The notes: a model not told the origin generated them from the letters alone. A DNA stretch of 64,000 nucleotides from Paenisporosarcina sp. OV554 (GCF_003058165.1 NZ_QBUC01000001.1:248001-312000); one strand, 5' to 3'. Positions 1 through 8,536 are shown, counted from the first letter of the stretch. Made by a program: numbers and translations.

Positions 1-1
1 G

Positions 2-112
2 CACGATCGTGTTTGGACCGCTGCCGCTCTAAAAGGAATTGTTGAAGGTTTGCGTGGCAAAGGGTACGAAATGATTGACCCGGCCACGATACAAGGTGTA
101 ACTGCGGAATAA
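2..112 (+). CDS. C-terminal end of a probable polysaccharide deacetylase (partial)
   Basis: An open frame runs in from the left edge and stops with TAA at 110-112, giving 36 residues that end KGYEMIDPATIQGVTAE. The pattern of a short helix (AALKGIVEGLRGKG) followed by YEMIDP resembles the last helix and strand of NodB-type polysaccharide deacetylases, where a repeated 'I.eGL..kGY.fv' motif closes the domain. In B. subtilis the pdh operon and slp lie upstream of speA, so a different gene occupies this place here. Only the tail is visible, so the family call is tentative; the frame itself and its terminator downstream are clear. Confidence 0.45.
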   Translation, partial: HDRVWTAAALKGIVEGLRGKGYEMIDPATIQGVTAE

Positions 113-148
113 TCGTAAACCAAATACCACACCATATTTCTTTTTACT

Positions 149-190
149 AAAAAGGCTGAGATTTCCCTTATCAGGAGACTCAGCCTTTTT
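149..190. terminator. Bidirectional rho-independent terminator
   Basis: AAAAAGGCTGAG and CTCAGCCTTTTT form a perfect 12-bp stem with an 18-nt loop, with T/A runs on both sides. It lies between two convergent genes and can end both. Confidence 0.9.
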
Positions 191-201
191 CATTTAAATG
201 C

Positions 202-1671
202 TTAATAGAAAGCTTTATGTTCTTTTATTACTCGTATCAACTTTAACTCATCATCTTCTGGTCCTTGAACCGGTAATCCTGCTTCAATATTCATATGGAT
301 ATATGCAATATTATCTTCAGTAATGATTTCTCCAGGAATGAAAATCGGAATCCCTGGTGGGTAGACCATGATAAATTCAGCTGAAATACGGCCAACTGAT
401 TCTGCAAACGGTACAACTTCTGTCGTAGCATAAAAAGCATCACGAGGAGTCATCGCTAAACGTGGAATATCAGGCATAGTTACAAAAGGTTCAATAACCG
501 TAACTTCTGATTCGAAATCTTTTGCCATACGTTGAAGAGCATTTACTAGCAAGGTTAATTCTTTTTTAGAGTCTGCAATCGTCACGATACACAAAATATT
601 ATATAGATCTGATAATTCCACTTCAATATTAGCTTTTTCACGCAGCCATTCTTCAGCTTGGTGTCCGGTAATACCTAAGTTTTTAACGCTTATCAATAGC
701 TTGGTAGGATCTATATCATAAGTTGCTGACGTCCGTAATATCTCATTGCCTACACAGCGTAAGTTCGGAATTTGATTGATACGTTTACGAGCATCTTTCG
801 CTAACCGAATCGTCGTTGATAATAAGTCATGACCATGAATAGCCAATTGTCGTCTCGCAGTATCAAGTGAAGCTAAGATTGGATAGGATGTGGAAGTTGT
901 TGTTAGCATAGATAATATTGATTGAACACGTTTAGAAGATACTAACCCTTCACGCACATTTAAAACAGAACTTTGAGTCATTGAGCCACCAAGTTTGTGT
1001 ACGGAAGTCGCTGCCATATCTGCTCCAGCCTCCATCGCCGAAATAGGTAATGATTCATGGAAATGAATATGAACACCGTGGGCTTCATCCACTAATACGG
1101 GGATTCCTCGAGTATGTGAAATATCAACAATACGTTTTAAATCTGCTGCAATACCGAAATAAGTAGGATTAATCACAAGCACTGCTTTAGCATCAGGATG
1201 AGCTTCAAGAGCCTTTTCCACAGACTCTGGAGAAATTCCATGTGAAATTCCCAGTTCTGAATCGACTTCTGGATGTATAAAGACTGGTGTAGCACCTGCA
1301 AATACAATCGCAGACATGATGGATTTATGAACATTACGTGGCACCAAAATTTTGTCTCCTGGTCCACAAACACTTAAAATCATAGTCATAATAGCACCGC
1401 TTGTCCCTTGAACAGAGAAAAATGTGAAGTCTGCTCCAAAAACTTCTGCGGCTAGCTCTTGTGCTTTTTTTATAGCACCTTTTGGTGAATGCAAATCATC
1501 AAGTGGAGCAATATTAATTAAATCAATGGAAAGAATATTATCGCCAACGAATTCACGAAAAGCTGGATCGACACCATTTCCTTTTTTATGACCGGGAATA
1601 TGAAATTGAATAGGATGTCTATTGCGATGTTTAAGCAAGACATCAAATAATGGAGTTTCTAACTGTGACAA
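202..1671 (-). CDS. speA: Arginine/lysine/ornithine decarboxylase, PLP-dependent (SpeA/Cad type)
   Basis: A 489-residue member of the Orn/Lys/Arg decarboxylase family with the aspartate aminotransferase (type I) fold. It removes CO2 from a basic amino acid to make a polyamine precursor (agmatine or cadaverine) in the cytoplasm. Visible marks are IPGHKKG near residue 25, VDEAHG around 194-199 with the cofactor-binding Asp, and TSVHK with the Schiff-base lysine at about 226. Length matches B. subtilis SpeA (about 490). The start is TTG, preceded by GAGGTGG at a usual distance. In B. subtilis speA sits just before yktA, as here, though a flavoprotein gene now separates them. Whether the substrate is Arg or Lys cannot be read from sequence alone. 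Confidence 0.88.
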   Translation of the reverse strand: MSQLETPLFDVLLKHRNRHPIQFHIPGHKKGNGVDPAFREFVGDNILSIDLINIAPLDDLHSPKGAIKKAQELAAEVFGADFTFFSVQGTSGAIMTMILSVCGPGDKILVPRNVHKSIMSAIVFAGATPVFIHPEVDSELGISHGISPESVEKALEAHPDAKAVLVINPTYFGIAADLKRIVDISHTRGIPVLVDEAHGVHIHFHESLPISAMEAGADMAATSVHKLGGSMTQSSVLNVREGLVSSKRVQSILSMLTTTSTSYPILASLDTARRQLAIHGHDLLSTTIRLAKDARKRINQIPNLRCVGNEILRTSATYDIDPTKLLISVKNLGITGHQAEEWLREKANIEVELSDLYNILCIVTIADSKKELTLLVNALQRMAKDFESEVTVIEPFVTMPDIPRLAMTPRDAFYATTEVVPFAESVGRISAEFIMVYPPGIPIFIPGEIITEDNIAYIHMNIEAGLPVQGPEDDELKLIRVIKEHKAFY

Positions 1672-1955
1672 TGTCGTACCACCTCAACTTTCTCAAAAGA
1701 TAGTTCAAACAGTTTGAAAAAATAATCGAATTCACATTAAACAGGATGCCTCTATCGTTTCCAATGGATACATTGAAATCACAATGACTGCACTTTTGCA
1801 CGTACTCGATTCTTTTAAACTTCTTTTGAACAAATAATTAAAATGAAAAACAAGTGAATTATAGCATTTTGACTAGCGGATGACCATAAATATTTAAAGG
1901 AATTTCGACAATAGAGTCGAATAAACTACTTATATTAATAGGAGGAGTGTCATAA

Positions 1956-2912
1956 ATGAACTGGCAAACACGTATTACGGACTTATTACATATACAATAC
2001 CCAATTATACAAGGTGGACTTGCTTACCTTGCATATGCGGATTTGGCAGCTGCTGTGTCGAATGCTGGAGGACTGGGACAAATCACCGCGATGAGTTTGG
2101 AGTCACCTGACGCATTGCGTAAAGAAATACAAAAAGTACGTTCTCTGACCAATCTACCATTTGGTGTTAACTTCGCTATCGGCGATCATGATCGTCCATT
2201 TTCTCATATGCTTGAAGTTGCAATTGAAGAGAATGTACCCGTTGTATCAATGACGGGTGGCAATCCAACGCCAATTTTTGATCAACTAAAAGGAACAAAC
2301 ATAAAAAAATTAGTGTTAGTTGCTGCAACAAGACAAGCTCAAAAAGCAGAAGAACTTGGTGCTGATGCTGTAATGGTTGTAGGTCAAGAAGGCGGGGGCC
2401 ACTTAGGTCGAGATGATGTGGGAACAATGGTACTGGTGCCTCGTGTTGTAGATGCAGTGTCCATTCCGGTGATTGCCTCAGGTGGTATAGGAGACGGTCG
2501 AGGATTAATGGCTGCTTTAGCCCTTGGTGCAGAAGGAATAGAAATGGGAACGCGTTTTATTGCGACAAAAGAATGCGTTCATGCTTCTTTTGTTTATAAA
2601 CAAGCGTTAGTAGATAGCACCGAAACAGGAACGACCGTTATTAAACGTACGATTGGAGCTCCTGCAAGAGCACTCATAAACCCATGGACAGATAAAATTC
2701 ATGAAATTGAAGCTTCCACACCTACTTATGAAGCGTTGAAAGAGTATATTAGCGGTCAAGCAAACAAACAATATATATATGAAGGTCTTGAGTCCAAAGG
2801 TTTTGGTTGGGCAGGCCAAGTAGCAGGTTTGATAGATGATGTCCCTTCCGTGGAAGAACTTTTTGTAAGAATGATTTCACAAGCAGAAAAATTCCGCGTA
2901 AAATGGAGATAA
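1956..2912 (+). CDS. Nitronate monooxygenase / FabK-like FMN enzyme
   Basis: A 318-residue TIM-barrel flavoprotein of the nitronate monooxygenase/enoyl-ACP reductase II (FabK) family. PIIQGGLAYLA at the N-terminus, VGQEGGGHLG with the catalytic-type His at about 149, and ASGGIGDGRG (FMN phosphate loop, about 174-183) are all present. These enzymes either oxidise toxic alkyl nitronates with O2 or reduce the double bond in fatty acid elongation; the family split is not decided by these motifs. The ribosome site AGGAGG at 1941-1946 supports the ATG. It is followed after 18 bp by yktA and may be cotranscribed. It is not part of the B. subtilis gene order at this place, so it is a local addition. 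Confidence 0.8.
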   Translation: MNWQTRITDLLHIQYPIIQGGLAYLAYADLAAAVSNAGGLGQITAMSLESPDALRKEIQKVRSLTNLPFGVNFAIGDHDRPFSHMLEVAIEENVPVVSMTGGNPTPIFDQLKGTNIKKLVLVAATRQAQKAEELGADAVMVVGQEGGGHLGRDDVGTMVLVPRVVDAVSIPVIASGGIGDGRGLMAALALGAEGIEMGTRFIATKECVHASFVYKQALVDSTETGTTVIKRTIGAPARALINPWTDKIHEIEASTPTYEALKEYISGQANKQYIYEGLESKGFGWAGQVAGLIDDVPSVEELFVRMISQAEKFRVKWR

Positions 2913-2930
2913 CGAAAGGGTGATGCAAGC

Positions 2931-3209
2931 ATGAGTTTTTCATATCCATTTTCAAAAGATTGGTCGACGAATGAAATTATCGCTGTAGTCCAATTTTTCG
3001 AAACGATAGAAAATGCGTACGAACAAGGAGTTAACCGAGAAGTCTTGGTGGAAAAATATCGACGATTTAAAGAAGTCGTTCCTTCAATGGCAGAAGAGAA
3101 AACCTATTTCCGTGATTTCGAAAAAGAAAGCGGCTATATCTGTTATCCAATCATAAAAAAAATGAAAGAGACAACAAAAGGAGCAATTATAAAAGGAGCA
3201 GGGAGATAA
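2931..3209 (+). CDS. yktA: UPF0223 family protein YktA
   Basis: A 92-residue soluble protein matching the UPF0223 family: starts FSYPFSKDWST, has a central YEQGVNRE..L..KYRRFKEVVPS region and ends KESGYICYPIIKKMKE. Function is unknown; the family is small, conserved in Bacillales and probably cytoplasmic. GAAAGGGTG lies before the ATG. Gene order speA-yktA-yktB is as in B. subtilis. The terminator hairpin begins inside the last codons, with the stop codon in the loop. Confidence 0.85.
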   Translation: MSFSYPFSKDWSTNEIIAVVQFFETIENAYEQGVNREVLVEKYRRFKEVVPSMAEEKTYFRDFEKESGYICYPIIKKMKETTKGAIIKGAGR

Positions 3210-3230
3210 TCCCTTGCTCCTTTATTTTTT
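3192..3230. terminator. Terminator shared by convergent yktA and yktB
   Basis: AAAGGAGCAGGGA and TCCCTTGCTCCTTT pair around a 5-nt loop, followed by a T-rich tract. The stem overlaps the 3' ends of both genes. The yktA stop codon lies in the loop and the yktB stop codon lies before the stem on its own strand, so both messages keep their stops. Confidence 0.85.
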
Positions 3231-3848
3231 ATTTACCATCACATTATAGATTGGTAGAAGCGCTTCAAAAGTTTCTTCTGCAAAAATATCAAACGCTTCT
3301 TCGGAAAGCTCAATAGCTTGTTCGCTAGAAAGATGTCGACCCACTATAAATTCTGCTTTTTTCACATCACGCAACCGCTCTAATAAAGAAGGTAAAAGTT
3401 CTTTGTGGGCTTTTCTTAGAGGATAAGCTTCAGGAGACATGTGATCTCCAGAAATAATGAAGTCTTGCGGCATTTTTTTAAATAAAGTTTTCTTTTTTGA
3501 TAATCTTTCAGCAATTTGAACTTTATCCGGAGCTTCATAAATAACTGCTAAAATAATAAACACATGCGTCTTCCATAAACCGATTTGAAAATGTGGCATG
3601 GCTTTATATCCTCGTTTATAAGGGGCAAATGCAACCCATGAATCTTTGGGGGGATTTACAGAACGTCTCGCATGCCTCGCAACATGAGGATAGAATTCAT
3701 CTCCTGTTTTACTTGAGAAGTAAGACGCATATGTATTCCCGAATTCCTCGAATTTTGGTCGGACTTTTTCAATCAAAGCGTGCATACGATGTTCTAAACC
3801 ATCTATTTGGAAAACGTCAAAATCTGCTTGTTCCCACGTGTTTTTCAA
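3222..3848 (-). CDS. yktB: UPF0637 (DUF1054) family protein YktB
   Basis: About 208 residues, clearly UPF0637/DUF1054: FDVFQIDGLEHRM at the start, then TGDEFYPHVARHARRSVNPP, WVAFAPYKRGYK and PHFQIGLW. The fold is known from structural genomics but no activity is established. The longest frame begins with ATG at 3869, but a strong AAAGGTGG site lies inside that extension, 7 nt before a TTG at 3846-3848. This start gives MKNTWEQADFDVF, agreeing with the short N-terminus of B. subtilis YktB, so the TTG is preferred. Convergent with yktA. Confidence 0.85.
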   Translation of the reverse strand: MKNTWEQADFDVFQIDGLEHRMHALIEKVRPKFEEFGNTYASYFSSKTGDEFYPHVARHARRSVNPPKDSWVAFAPYKRGYKAMPHFQIGLWKTHVFIILAVIYEAPDKVQIAERLSKKKTLFKKMPQDFIISGDHMSPEAYPLRKAHKELLPSLLERLRDVKKAEFIVGRHLSSEQAIELSEEAFDIFAEETFEALLPIYNVMVNKK

Positions 3849-3928
3849 ATTTTTTTCCACCTTTCGCATTTCCTATGTTTAGTTTAATCAAAAGATGGGA
3901 AAAAATCTTGTAAGTAGTCTTAATGAAG

Positions 3929-3957
3929 TTGACAAAATTAACTTCTTGTCATATTGT
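3929..3957 (+). promoter_or_regulatory. Sigma-A type promoter for the ykzI-like gene
   Basis: TTGACA at 3929-3934 and TATTGT at 3952-3957 are 17 bp apart, 54 bp before the start codon of the next gene. Confidence 0.6.
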
Positions 3958-4010
3958 ATATAAAACATTCAGAATATTTTGATTTATAATCAGAAAAGGG
4001 GTGTAAGACC

Positions 4011-4208
4011 ATGAAACAAGTTGTTCATATCGTACGCAAACAAGAGATAGAGAAAAAATTAATCTTAGGGTTAAAATTGGAGCTTGACTATGAACTTGCC
4101 TCTCTGTTCGATGCAATTAAACATGAAAACCAAAGTGAAATTGAGAAGAGCAAAGTAAGACTAGGTGAGATTCATTCTGAGTTGGAGGCCTTGCATGCCT
4201 TATATTGA
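4011..4208 (+). CDS. Small helical protein in the ykzI position
   Basis: A 65-residue protein, rich in charged residues and predicted to be mostly alpha-helical (two helices around a DAIKHENQSEIEKSK turn). AAAAGGGGTG precedes the ATG, there is a consensus promoter upstream and a terminator downstream, so it is a real single-gene unit. It stands between yktB and the suhB homologue, the place of ykzI in B. subtilis. I do not recognise a functional family; a short coiled-coil or regulator role would be a guess. Confidence 0.6.
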   Translation: MKQVVHIVRKQEIEKKLILGLKLELDYELASLFDAIKHENQSEIEKSKVRLGEIHSELEALHALY

Positions 4209-4234
4209 AAACAAAAAAACACATATTAATACGT

Positions 4235-4275
4235 AAGCACCTAATGGTCAATTTCTGACATAAGGTGCTTTTTTG
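4235..4275 (+). terminator. Terminator after the ykzI-like gene
   Basis: AAGCACCT ... AAGGTGCTT with a nested TGGTCA/TGACA loop stem and a run of T at the end. Confidence 0.8.
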
Positions 4276-4316
4276 TTTATACTAAGGTTAATGATTTAGG
4301 AAAGGCGGCTAGTCAA

Positions 4317-5108
4317 TTGGAACTTCAAAAACTCGATCGTTATGCAAAAGCATTAATTAAAGAAGCAGGTAGAAAAATTCGTCAGTCTTTTTCAAGCAAA
4401 CTGGCTATAGAATCAAAAGCGGATGCCAATGATTTGGTGACCAATATAGATAAAGAAATTGAACAATTTTTCATTAAACATATTCGACATGATTTTGAAG
4501 GTCACTTCATTTTAGGCGAAGAAGGATTCGGTGATCGCCTCACTAACCTCGATGGGTATGTGTGGATGTTGGATCCAATCGATGGGACAATGAATTTTAT
4601 CCATCAGCAACGAAATTTCGCCATATCGTTGGGTATTTATAAGGATGGTATAGGGGTTCTCGGTTACATATATGATGTAATACATGATGAATTATATAGT
4701 GCACAAAAAGGACAAGGGGCATATTTAAACGATGAGCCAATCCCTCTCCTTGAATCAACAACGATTTCAGAAGCTATTATTGGAATGAATGCGAGTTGGG
4801 TAGTGCCAAACAGTTATATTGAAAATGAAGGACTTGTAAGGCTTGTTAAAGACGTCAGAGGCATACGTTCGTATGGATCAGCAGCTCTCGAACTAGCCTA
4901 TGTCGCAACAGGAAGAATAGATGCCTATATGTCTATGCGTTTATCGCCCTGGGATGTTGCGGGAGGTGTCGTGATCGCACAAGAAGTAGGCGCAGTAGCA
5001 ACTAATTTGAATGGACAACCTTTAAAATTACTTGGACAAGATACATTTCTTGTGGCACGAAAAAGTCTGCATGACACTTTAATCGAGAAATACATTATTC
5101 TAAAATAG
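4317..5108 (+). CDS. suhB: Inositol monophosphatase family phosphatase (SuhB/YktC)
   Basis: A 263-residue Mg2+-dependent phosphatase of the inositol-1-monophosphatase/FIG superfamily. Metal-binding motifs are complete: LGEEG with a metal-ligand Glu near 68-69, DPIDGT at about 86-91, and SPWDVAGG further on with the third carboxylate. Members dephosphorylate inositol phosphate, fructose-1,6-bisphosphate or NADP(H); B. subtilis YktC has inositol monophosphatase activity. The start is TTG with AAAGGCGG before it. Gene order matches yktC of B. subtilis. No terminator follows directly; the repeat begins at once after the stop. Confidence 0.85.
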   Translation: MELQKLDRYAKALIKEAGRKIRQSFSSKLAIESKADANDLVTNIDKEIEQFFIKHIRHDFEGHFILGEEGFGDRLTNLDGYVWMLDPIDGTMNFIHQQRNFAISLGIYKDGIGVLGYIYDVIHDELYSAQKGQGAYLNDEPIPLLESTTISEAIIGMNASWVVPNSYIENEGLVRLVKDVRGIRSYGSAALELAYVATGRIDAYMSMRLSPWDVAGGVVIAQEVGAVATNLNGQPLKLLGQDTFLVARKSLHDTLIEKYIILK

Positions 5109-5510
5109 GCTCTGTTAAACAATCCTGTCGTTTATCGTAGATTTGCGCTAGCCGCACGTTCCGAATGAGCCAACAAGTATGAAAACCACATACTTGTGGG
5201 TCTCACACTTCACGCTCTTGCGGCATGCTAGGCGCAAAATGTACTCTTTCGCTTCGGCCGACCATCTACTTAAAGAAACCTTTTATTCTGTAATACACCA
5301 AACCAAAATTACGGTGTGCTTCCAGGTTGCAGGGGTGCGAAGGATGCACACCCGCCCCAGGATGATTTACAAAAAGAGAGGTGGGTGTGCATCCTCTTTA
5401 TTTTCTAGATTATTGTGTAGCTGGTAAAGAGTCCGAAGCGAACTGGAAACCCGTCATACTTAGTGAATGGAATTAAGGATTCGGTTCGTAGTTGTGTTTG
5501 TTCTTCAATA
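5106..5510. repeat. Dispersed intergenic repeat, copy 1
   Basis: This non-coding stretch of about 400 bp is closely similar to 22434-23000. Shared blocks include TTTGCGCTAGCCGCACGTTC, GCCAACAAGTATGAAAACCA, TTCTGTA.TA.ACCAAA, TTCCAGGTTGCA and GGTAAAG.GTCCGAAGCG. It carries a perfect 13-bp hairpin (5341-5353 with 5383-5395). It lies between suhB and ylaF. It contains a short open frame (5179-5427), but without a ribosome site, and it is interrupted in the other copy, so I treat it as non-coding. Confidence 0.8.
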
Positions 5511-5535
5511 TATACAGAATTCATTAACATAGTCT

Positions 5536-5580
5536 TAAAATAAAAAGCAAGAAATGGAAGTCCTCCATTTCTTGCTTTTT
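5536..5580. terminator. Bidirectional terminator before ylaF
   Basis: AAAAAGCAAGAAATGGA and TCCATTTCTTGCTTTTT form a 17-bp stem with a 5-nt loop. It ends ylaF on the minus strand and any read-through from suhB on the plus strand. Confidence 0.9.
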
Positions 5581-5581
5581 C

Positions 5582-5767
5582 CTATAATAAACCTTGTTCG
5601 CGCATTTTCTTTTTCGTTTTAAAGCCAAATCCCATCACGAGGATTAATAATAAAATACTCACAAGAATACCTGGAATACTACGTAACCCAACGGAAATCC
5701 CAATAGAGAACATTGATAGCAAAGCCAACAGGGAGTAAAGCGCAAATACCCATTTAAAATTTTTCAC
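5582..5767 (-). CDS. ylaF: Small membrane protein YlaF (DUF5325)
   Basis: A 61-residue protein with two hydrophobic segments (WVFALYSLLALLSMFSIGIS and a second, IPGILVSILLLILVMGFGF) and a basic tail KTKKKMREQ. It matches YlaF/DUF5325 in size, layout and position next to typA. Function unknown; location cytoplasmic membrane. Divergent from typA. Confidence 0.75.
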   Translation of the reverse strand: MKNFKWVFALYSLLALLSMFSIGISVGLRSIPGILVSILLLILVMGFGFKTKKKMREQGLL

Positions 5768-5810
5768 GGAAAGTCCTCCACCTAATAAATAAAATTTTTC
5801 AATGCAAAAT

Positions 5811-5840
5811 CAGACAAATATATATAACATGTGCTATAAT
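5811..5840 (+). promoter_or_regulatory. Extended -10 promoter for typA
   Basis: TGCTATAAT at 5832-5840 is an extended -10 element. The -35 is weak (CAGACA at 5811-5816, 18-bp spacing), as is common with the TGn extension. Confidence 0.6.
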
Positions 5841-5881
5841 AACACAGTTAAGGACTCGAAAAAAGAATATGGAGTGAAACA

Positions 5882-7729
5882 ATGACTAATTTACGTCAAG
5901 ACCTAAGAAATATTGCAATAATTGCCCACGTTGACCATGGTAAAACTACTTTAGTTGACCAAATGTTAAAACAATCAGGTACTTTCCGTTCAAATGAACA
6001 TGTGGATGAGCGTGCCATGGATTCTGGTGATATCGAGCGTGAGCGCGGTATAACTATCCTAGCTAAAAATACAGCGATCCAATATAAAGATGTGAAGATC
6101 AACATTCTTGACACGCCTGGCCACGCTGACTTTGGTGGAGAAGTTGAACGTATTATGAAAATGGTAGACGGTGTTCTACTTGTAGTTGACGCATACGAAG
6201 GTTGTATGCCACAAACTCGTTTCGTATTGAAAAAAGCACTAGAACAAAATTTGCAACCTATCGTTGTTGTAAACAAAATTGACCGTGACTTTGCACGTCC
6301 TGAAGAAGTTGTGGACGAAGTTCTAGAACTTTTCATTGAACTTGAAGCAAATGACGAACAATTAGAATTCCCAGTAATTTTCGCATCAGGTATGAATGGT
6401 ACTGCAAGTCTTTCATCTGACGTTGCAGATCAAGAAGAAAACATGAAAGTAATTTATGATGCAATTATTGAACACATTCCAGCGCCAGTTGATAACAAAG
6501 AAGACCCACTTCAATTCCAAGTGTCTCTTTTAGATTACAATGACTATGTTGGCCGTATTGGTATTGGTCGCGTATTCCGTGGAACTATGGAAGTAGGACA
6601 ACAAGTCTCTCTAATGAAATTAGACGGTAAAGTGAAAAACTTCCGTGTTACAAAAATGTTTGGATTTATGGGTCTAAAACGTATTGAAATTCAACAAGCT
6701 CACGCTGGTGATTTGATTGCCGTTTCAGGAATGGAAGATATCAACGTTGGGGAAACAGTTTGTCCAACAGAACATCCTGAGGCATTACCTATTTTACGTA
6801 TCGATGAGCCAACTCTTCAAATGACGTTCCTAGTGAACAACAGTCCATTCGCTGGACGTGAAGGTAAATGGGTAACATCTCGTAAAATTGATGAGCGTTT
6901 ACAATCTCAACTTGAAACAGACGTTTCATTACGTGTTGAGCCTACAGATTCTCCTGATGCATGGGTAGTTTCTGGTCGCGGAGAATTGCATTTATCTATC
7001 TTGATTGAGAACATGCGCCGTGAAGGTTTCGAATTACAAGTGTCTAAACCAGAAGTTATTGTTCGTGTTATCGATGGCGTTCGTTGTGAGCCAGTTGAAC
7101 GTGTACAAGTTGATGTACCTGAAGAACATGTTGGCTCAATTATTGAATCAATGGGTGAACGTAAAGGTGAAATGCTTGATATGGTTAATAACGGTTCAGG
7201 TCAAGTACGTTTAGTATTTATGGTACCTGCTCGTGGATTAATTGGATACACAACTGATTTCATGACATTAACACGTGGATACGGAATCATTAACCACACA
7301 TTCGATAGCTACCAACCGATGCAAAAAGGTCGTGTAGGTGGACGTAGTAAAGGTGTTCTTGTAGCAATGTCTACAGGTACTGCTTCTGAATATGGAATTT
7401 TAGGTATTGAAGATCGTGGTACGATTTTCGCTGAACCAGGTTCTGAAATTTATGAAGGAATGATCGTTGGAGAGCATACACGTGATAACGACTTAACAGT
7501 TAATATTACGAAAATGAAAGCAGCCAACAACATTCGTTCTGCAAATAAAGAAGCAACAACAACTAGAAAAAAACCACGTATCATGACTTTAGAAGAGTCA
7601 CTTGAATACTTAAATGATGATGAGTACTGTGAAATTACACCTCAATCAATTCGTTTACGTAAAAAAGTGCTTGATAAAGCTGAACGTGAACGCGTTACGA
7701 AAAAGAGTAAAACAGCTGAAAATAACTAA
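5882..7729 (+). CDS. typA: Ribosome-binding translational GTPase TypA/BipA
   Basis: A 615-residue translation-factor GTPase. G motifs are intact: AHVDHGKTT (G1), RGITI (G2), DTPGHADF (G3), NKID (G4). Domains II, III and V of the EF-G type follow, then the BipA-specific C-terminal domain (GRSKGVLVAMSTGTASEYGI... to EEYCEITP-like end). It binds 70S ribosomes and helps 50S assembly and growth in the cold or under stress. Length matches the family. GGAGTG precedes the ATG. Codon choice is noticeably optimised for high expression. Same position as B. subtilis ylaG. Confidence 0.96.
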   Translation: MTNLRQDLRNIAIIAHVDHGKTTLVDQMLKQSGTFRSNEHVDERAMDSGDIERERGITILAKNTAIQYKDVKINILDTPGHADFGGEVERIMKMVDGVLLVVDAYEGCMPQTRFVLKKALEQNLQPIVVVNKIDRDFARPEEVVDEVLELFIELEANDEQLEFPVIFASGMNGTASLSSDVADQEENMKVIYDAIIEHIPAPVDNKEDPLQFQVSLLDYNDYVGRIGIGRVFRGTMEVGQQVSLMKLDGKVKNFRVTKMFGFMGLKRIEIQQAHAGDLIAVSGMEDINVGETVCPTEHPEALPILRIDEPTLQMTFLVNNSPFAGREGKWVTSRKIDERLQSQLETDVSLRVEPTDSPDAWVVSGRGELHLSILIENMRREGFELQVSKPEVIVRVIDGVRCEPVERVQVDVPEEHVGSIIESMGERKGEMLDMVNNGSGQVRLVFMVPARGLIGYTTDFMTLTRGYGIINHTFDSYQPMQKGRVGGRSKGVLVAMSTGTASEYGILGIEDRGTIFAEPGSEIYEGMIVGEHTRDNDLTVNITKMKAANNIRSANKEATTTRKKPRIMTLEESLEYLNDDEYCEITPQSIRLRKKVLDKAERERVTKKSKTAENN

Positions 7730-7753
7730 GAGTGATTGAAAGGTTGAGGAATC

Positions 7754-8086
7754 TTGGACGAACAGCAATTTGTCTTTGACAAAATGTACCCTACTGCGCG
7801 TTTTCTTTATAAATTCTTCCTTCCAAACTATGAGATGGCAGGATACGCTCTGTTTCTTGTCATCTTCTTACTATCAGTGTTAGTTTATAAACTCGGATTT
7901 GCAAAAAAGTTAAAGATGTCTCAAAATATCGTTATTTATCTCTTTTTGTTTTTAGGATGCATAATGTTAACATTTTTAGCTTTCTTCCTACCCGTTGTGG
8001 AAGGATTAATAGTTGCTGCGATGATTTTAATTTTATATAAAATTCGTTTGCACAATGAAAAAAAGAGAAGCGCTAGCGCAAGCTAG
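7754..8086 (+). CDS. ylaH: Membrane protein YlaH
   Basis: A 110-residue protein with three hydrophobic segments (about residues 25-47, 55-75 and 80-95) and a charged end. It matches the YlaH-like family next to typA. Function unknown. TTG start with TGAGGA before it. Its stop codon lies in the 3' arm of the terminator, and its last 18 codons overlap the oppositely oriented membrane protein gene. Confidence 0.75.
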   Translation: MDEQQFVFDKMYPTARFLYKFFLPNYEMAGYALFLVIFLLSVLVYKLGFAKKLKMSQNIVIYLFLFLGCIMLTFLAFFLPVVEGLIVAAMILILYKIRLHNEKKRSASAS

Positions 8087-8536
8087 TGCTTCTCTTTTTT
8101 GTGTTTTCAAATATAGTAGCGCCAATACCCAAGCATAAATTAAATGGGCAATCGTCCAGAAAGTAAAGGCTTGCCAATCGTTCCAAGCAGGAACTTCTTG
8201 GACGGCTAATAAGCTCAAAACAAAATACAATCCTAATGTAGGTAAACAAAAAATTAAACTCAACAACCAGAGTTTACTAAGCGACTTCTGTAAAGTTAAC
8301 TGGTTTGCAAATAAAATAAATACAAATGCAATACAAATGGAAATGACTATATGAAAGAGAAATTCGATAGGTTCAGACCATTCGATTTGATTGATTATAG
8401 GAATAAAATCCACATTTAACAATAAGGTGTATACACGAATTTGACTGATAGACTCAATTAATTTCAAGAGTAAACCTAAAACTATGCCACTAAGTATTCC
8501 GACGAAGATAGAATTGATTATATTACGGCTTGACAC
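8033..8536 (-). CDS. Uncharacterised four-helix membrane protein
   Basis: A 167-residue hydrophobic protein with four to five predicted membrane segments (residues about 8-27, 58-76, 88-108, 125-145). I do not recognise the family; conserved-looking features are a WNDWQAFTFWTIAHLIYAW segment. The GTG start overlaps the TAG stop of ylaI by one base, so it is probably translated by coupling from ylaI. The reading frame runs through the terminator hairpin at 8060-8100, so a transcript ending there would lack a stop codon. In B. subtilis ylaJ follows ylaI; this protein has no lipoprotein signal and is not YlaJ. Confidence 0.6.
   Translation of the reverse strand: MSSRNIINSIFVGILSGIVLGLLLKLIESISQIRVYTLLLNVDFIPIINQIEWSEPIEFLFHIVISICIAFVFILFANQLTLQKSLSKLWLLSLIFCLPTLGLYFVLSLLAVQEVPAWNDWQAFTFWTIAHLIYAWVLALLYLKTQKREALACASASLFFIVQTNFI
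8060..8100. terminator. Terminator within overlapping 3' ends of ylaH and the convergent membrane protein gene
   Basis: AAAAAGAGAAGC.CTAGC with GCTAG.GCTTCTCTTTTT forms a long stem with T runs in both directions. For the plus strand the ylaH stop is inside the stem. For the minus strand the stop codon of the opposing gene lies beyond the T tract. Confidence 0.85.

Noticed and set aside
5179-5427. Open frame of 82 codons in the repeat, similar in sequence to the frame at 22651-22959
   Set aside because: No ribosome site, the shared part is explained by the nucleotide repeat, the second copy has insertions, and the change pattern supports a hairpin.
5896-6336. 146-codon frame antisense to typA
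   Set aside because: Shadow of a highly codon-biased gene; no ribosome site and no known family.
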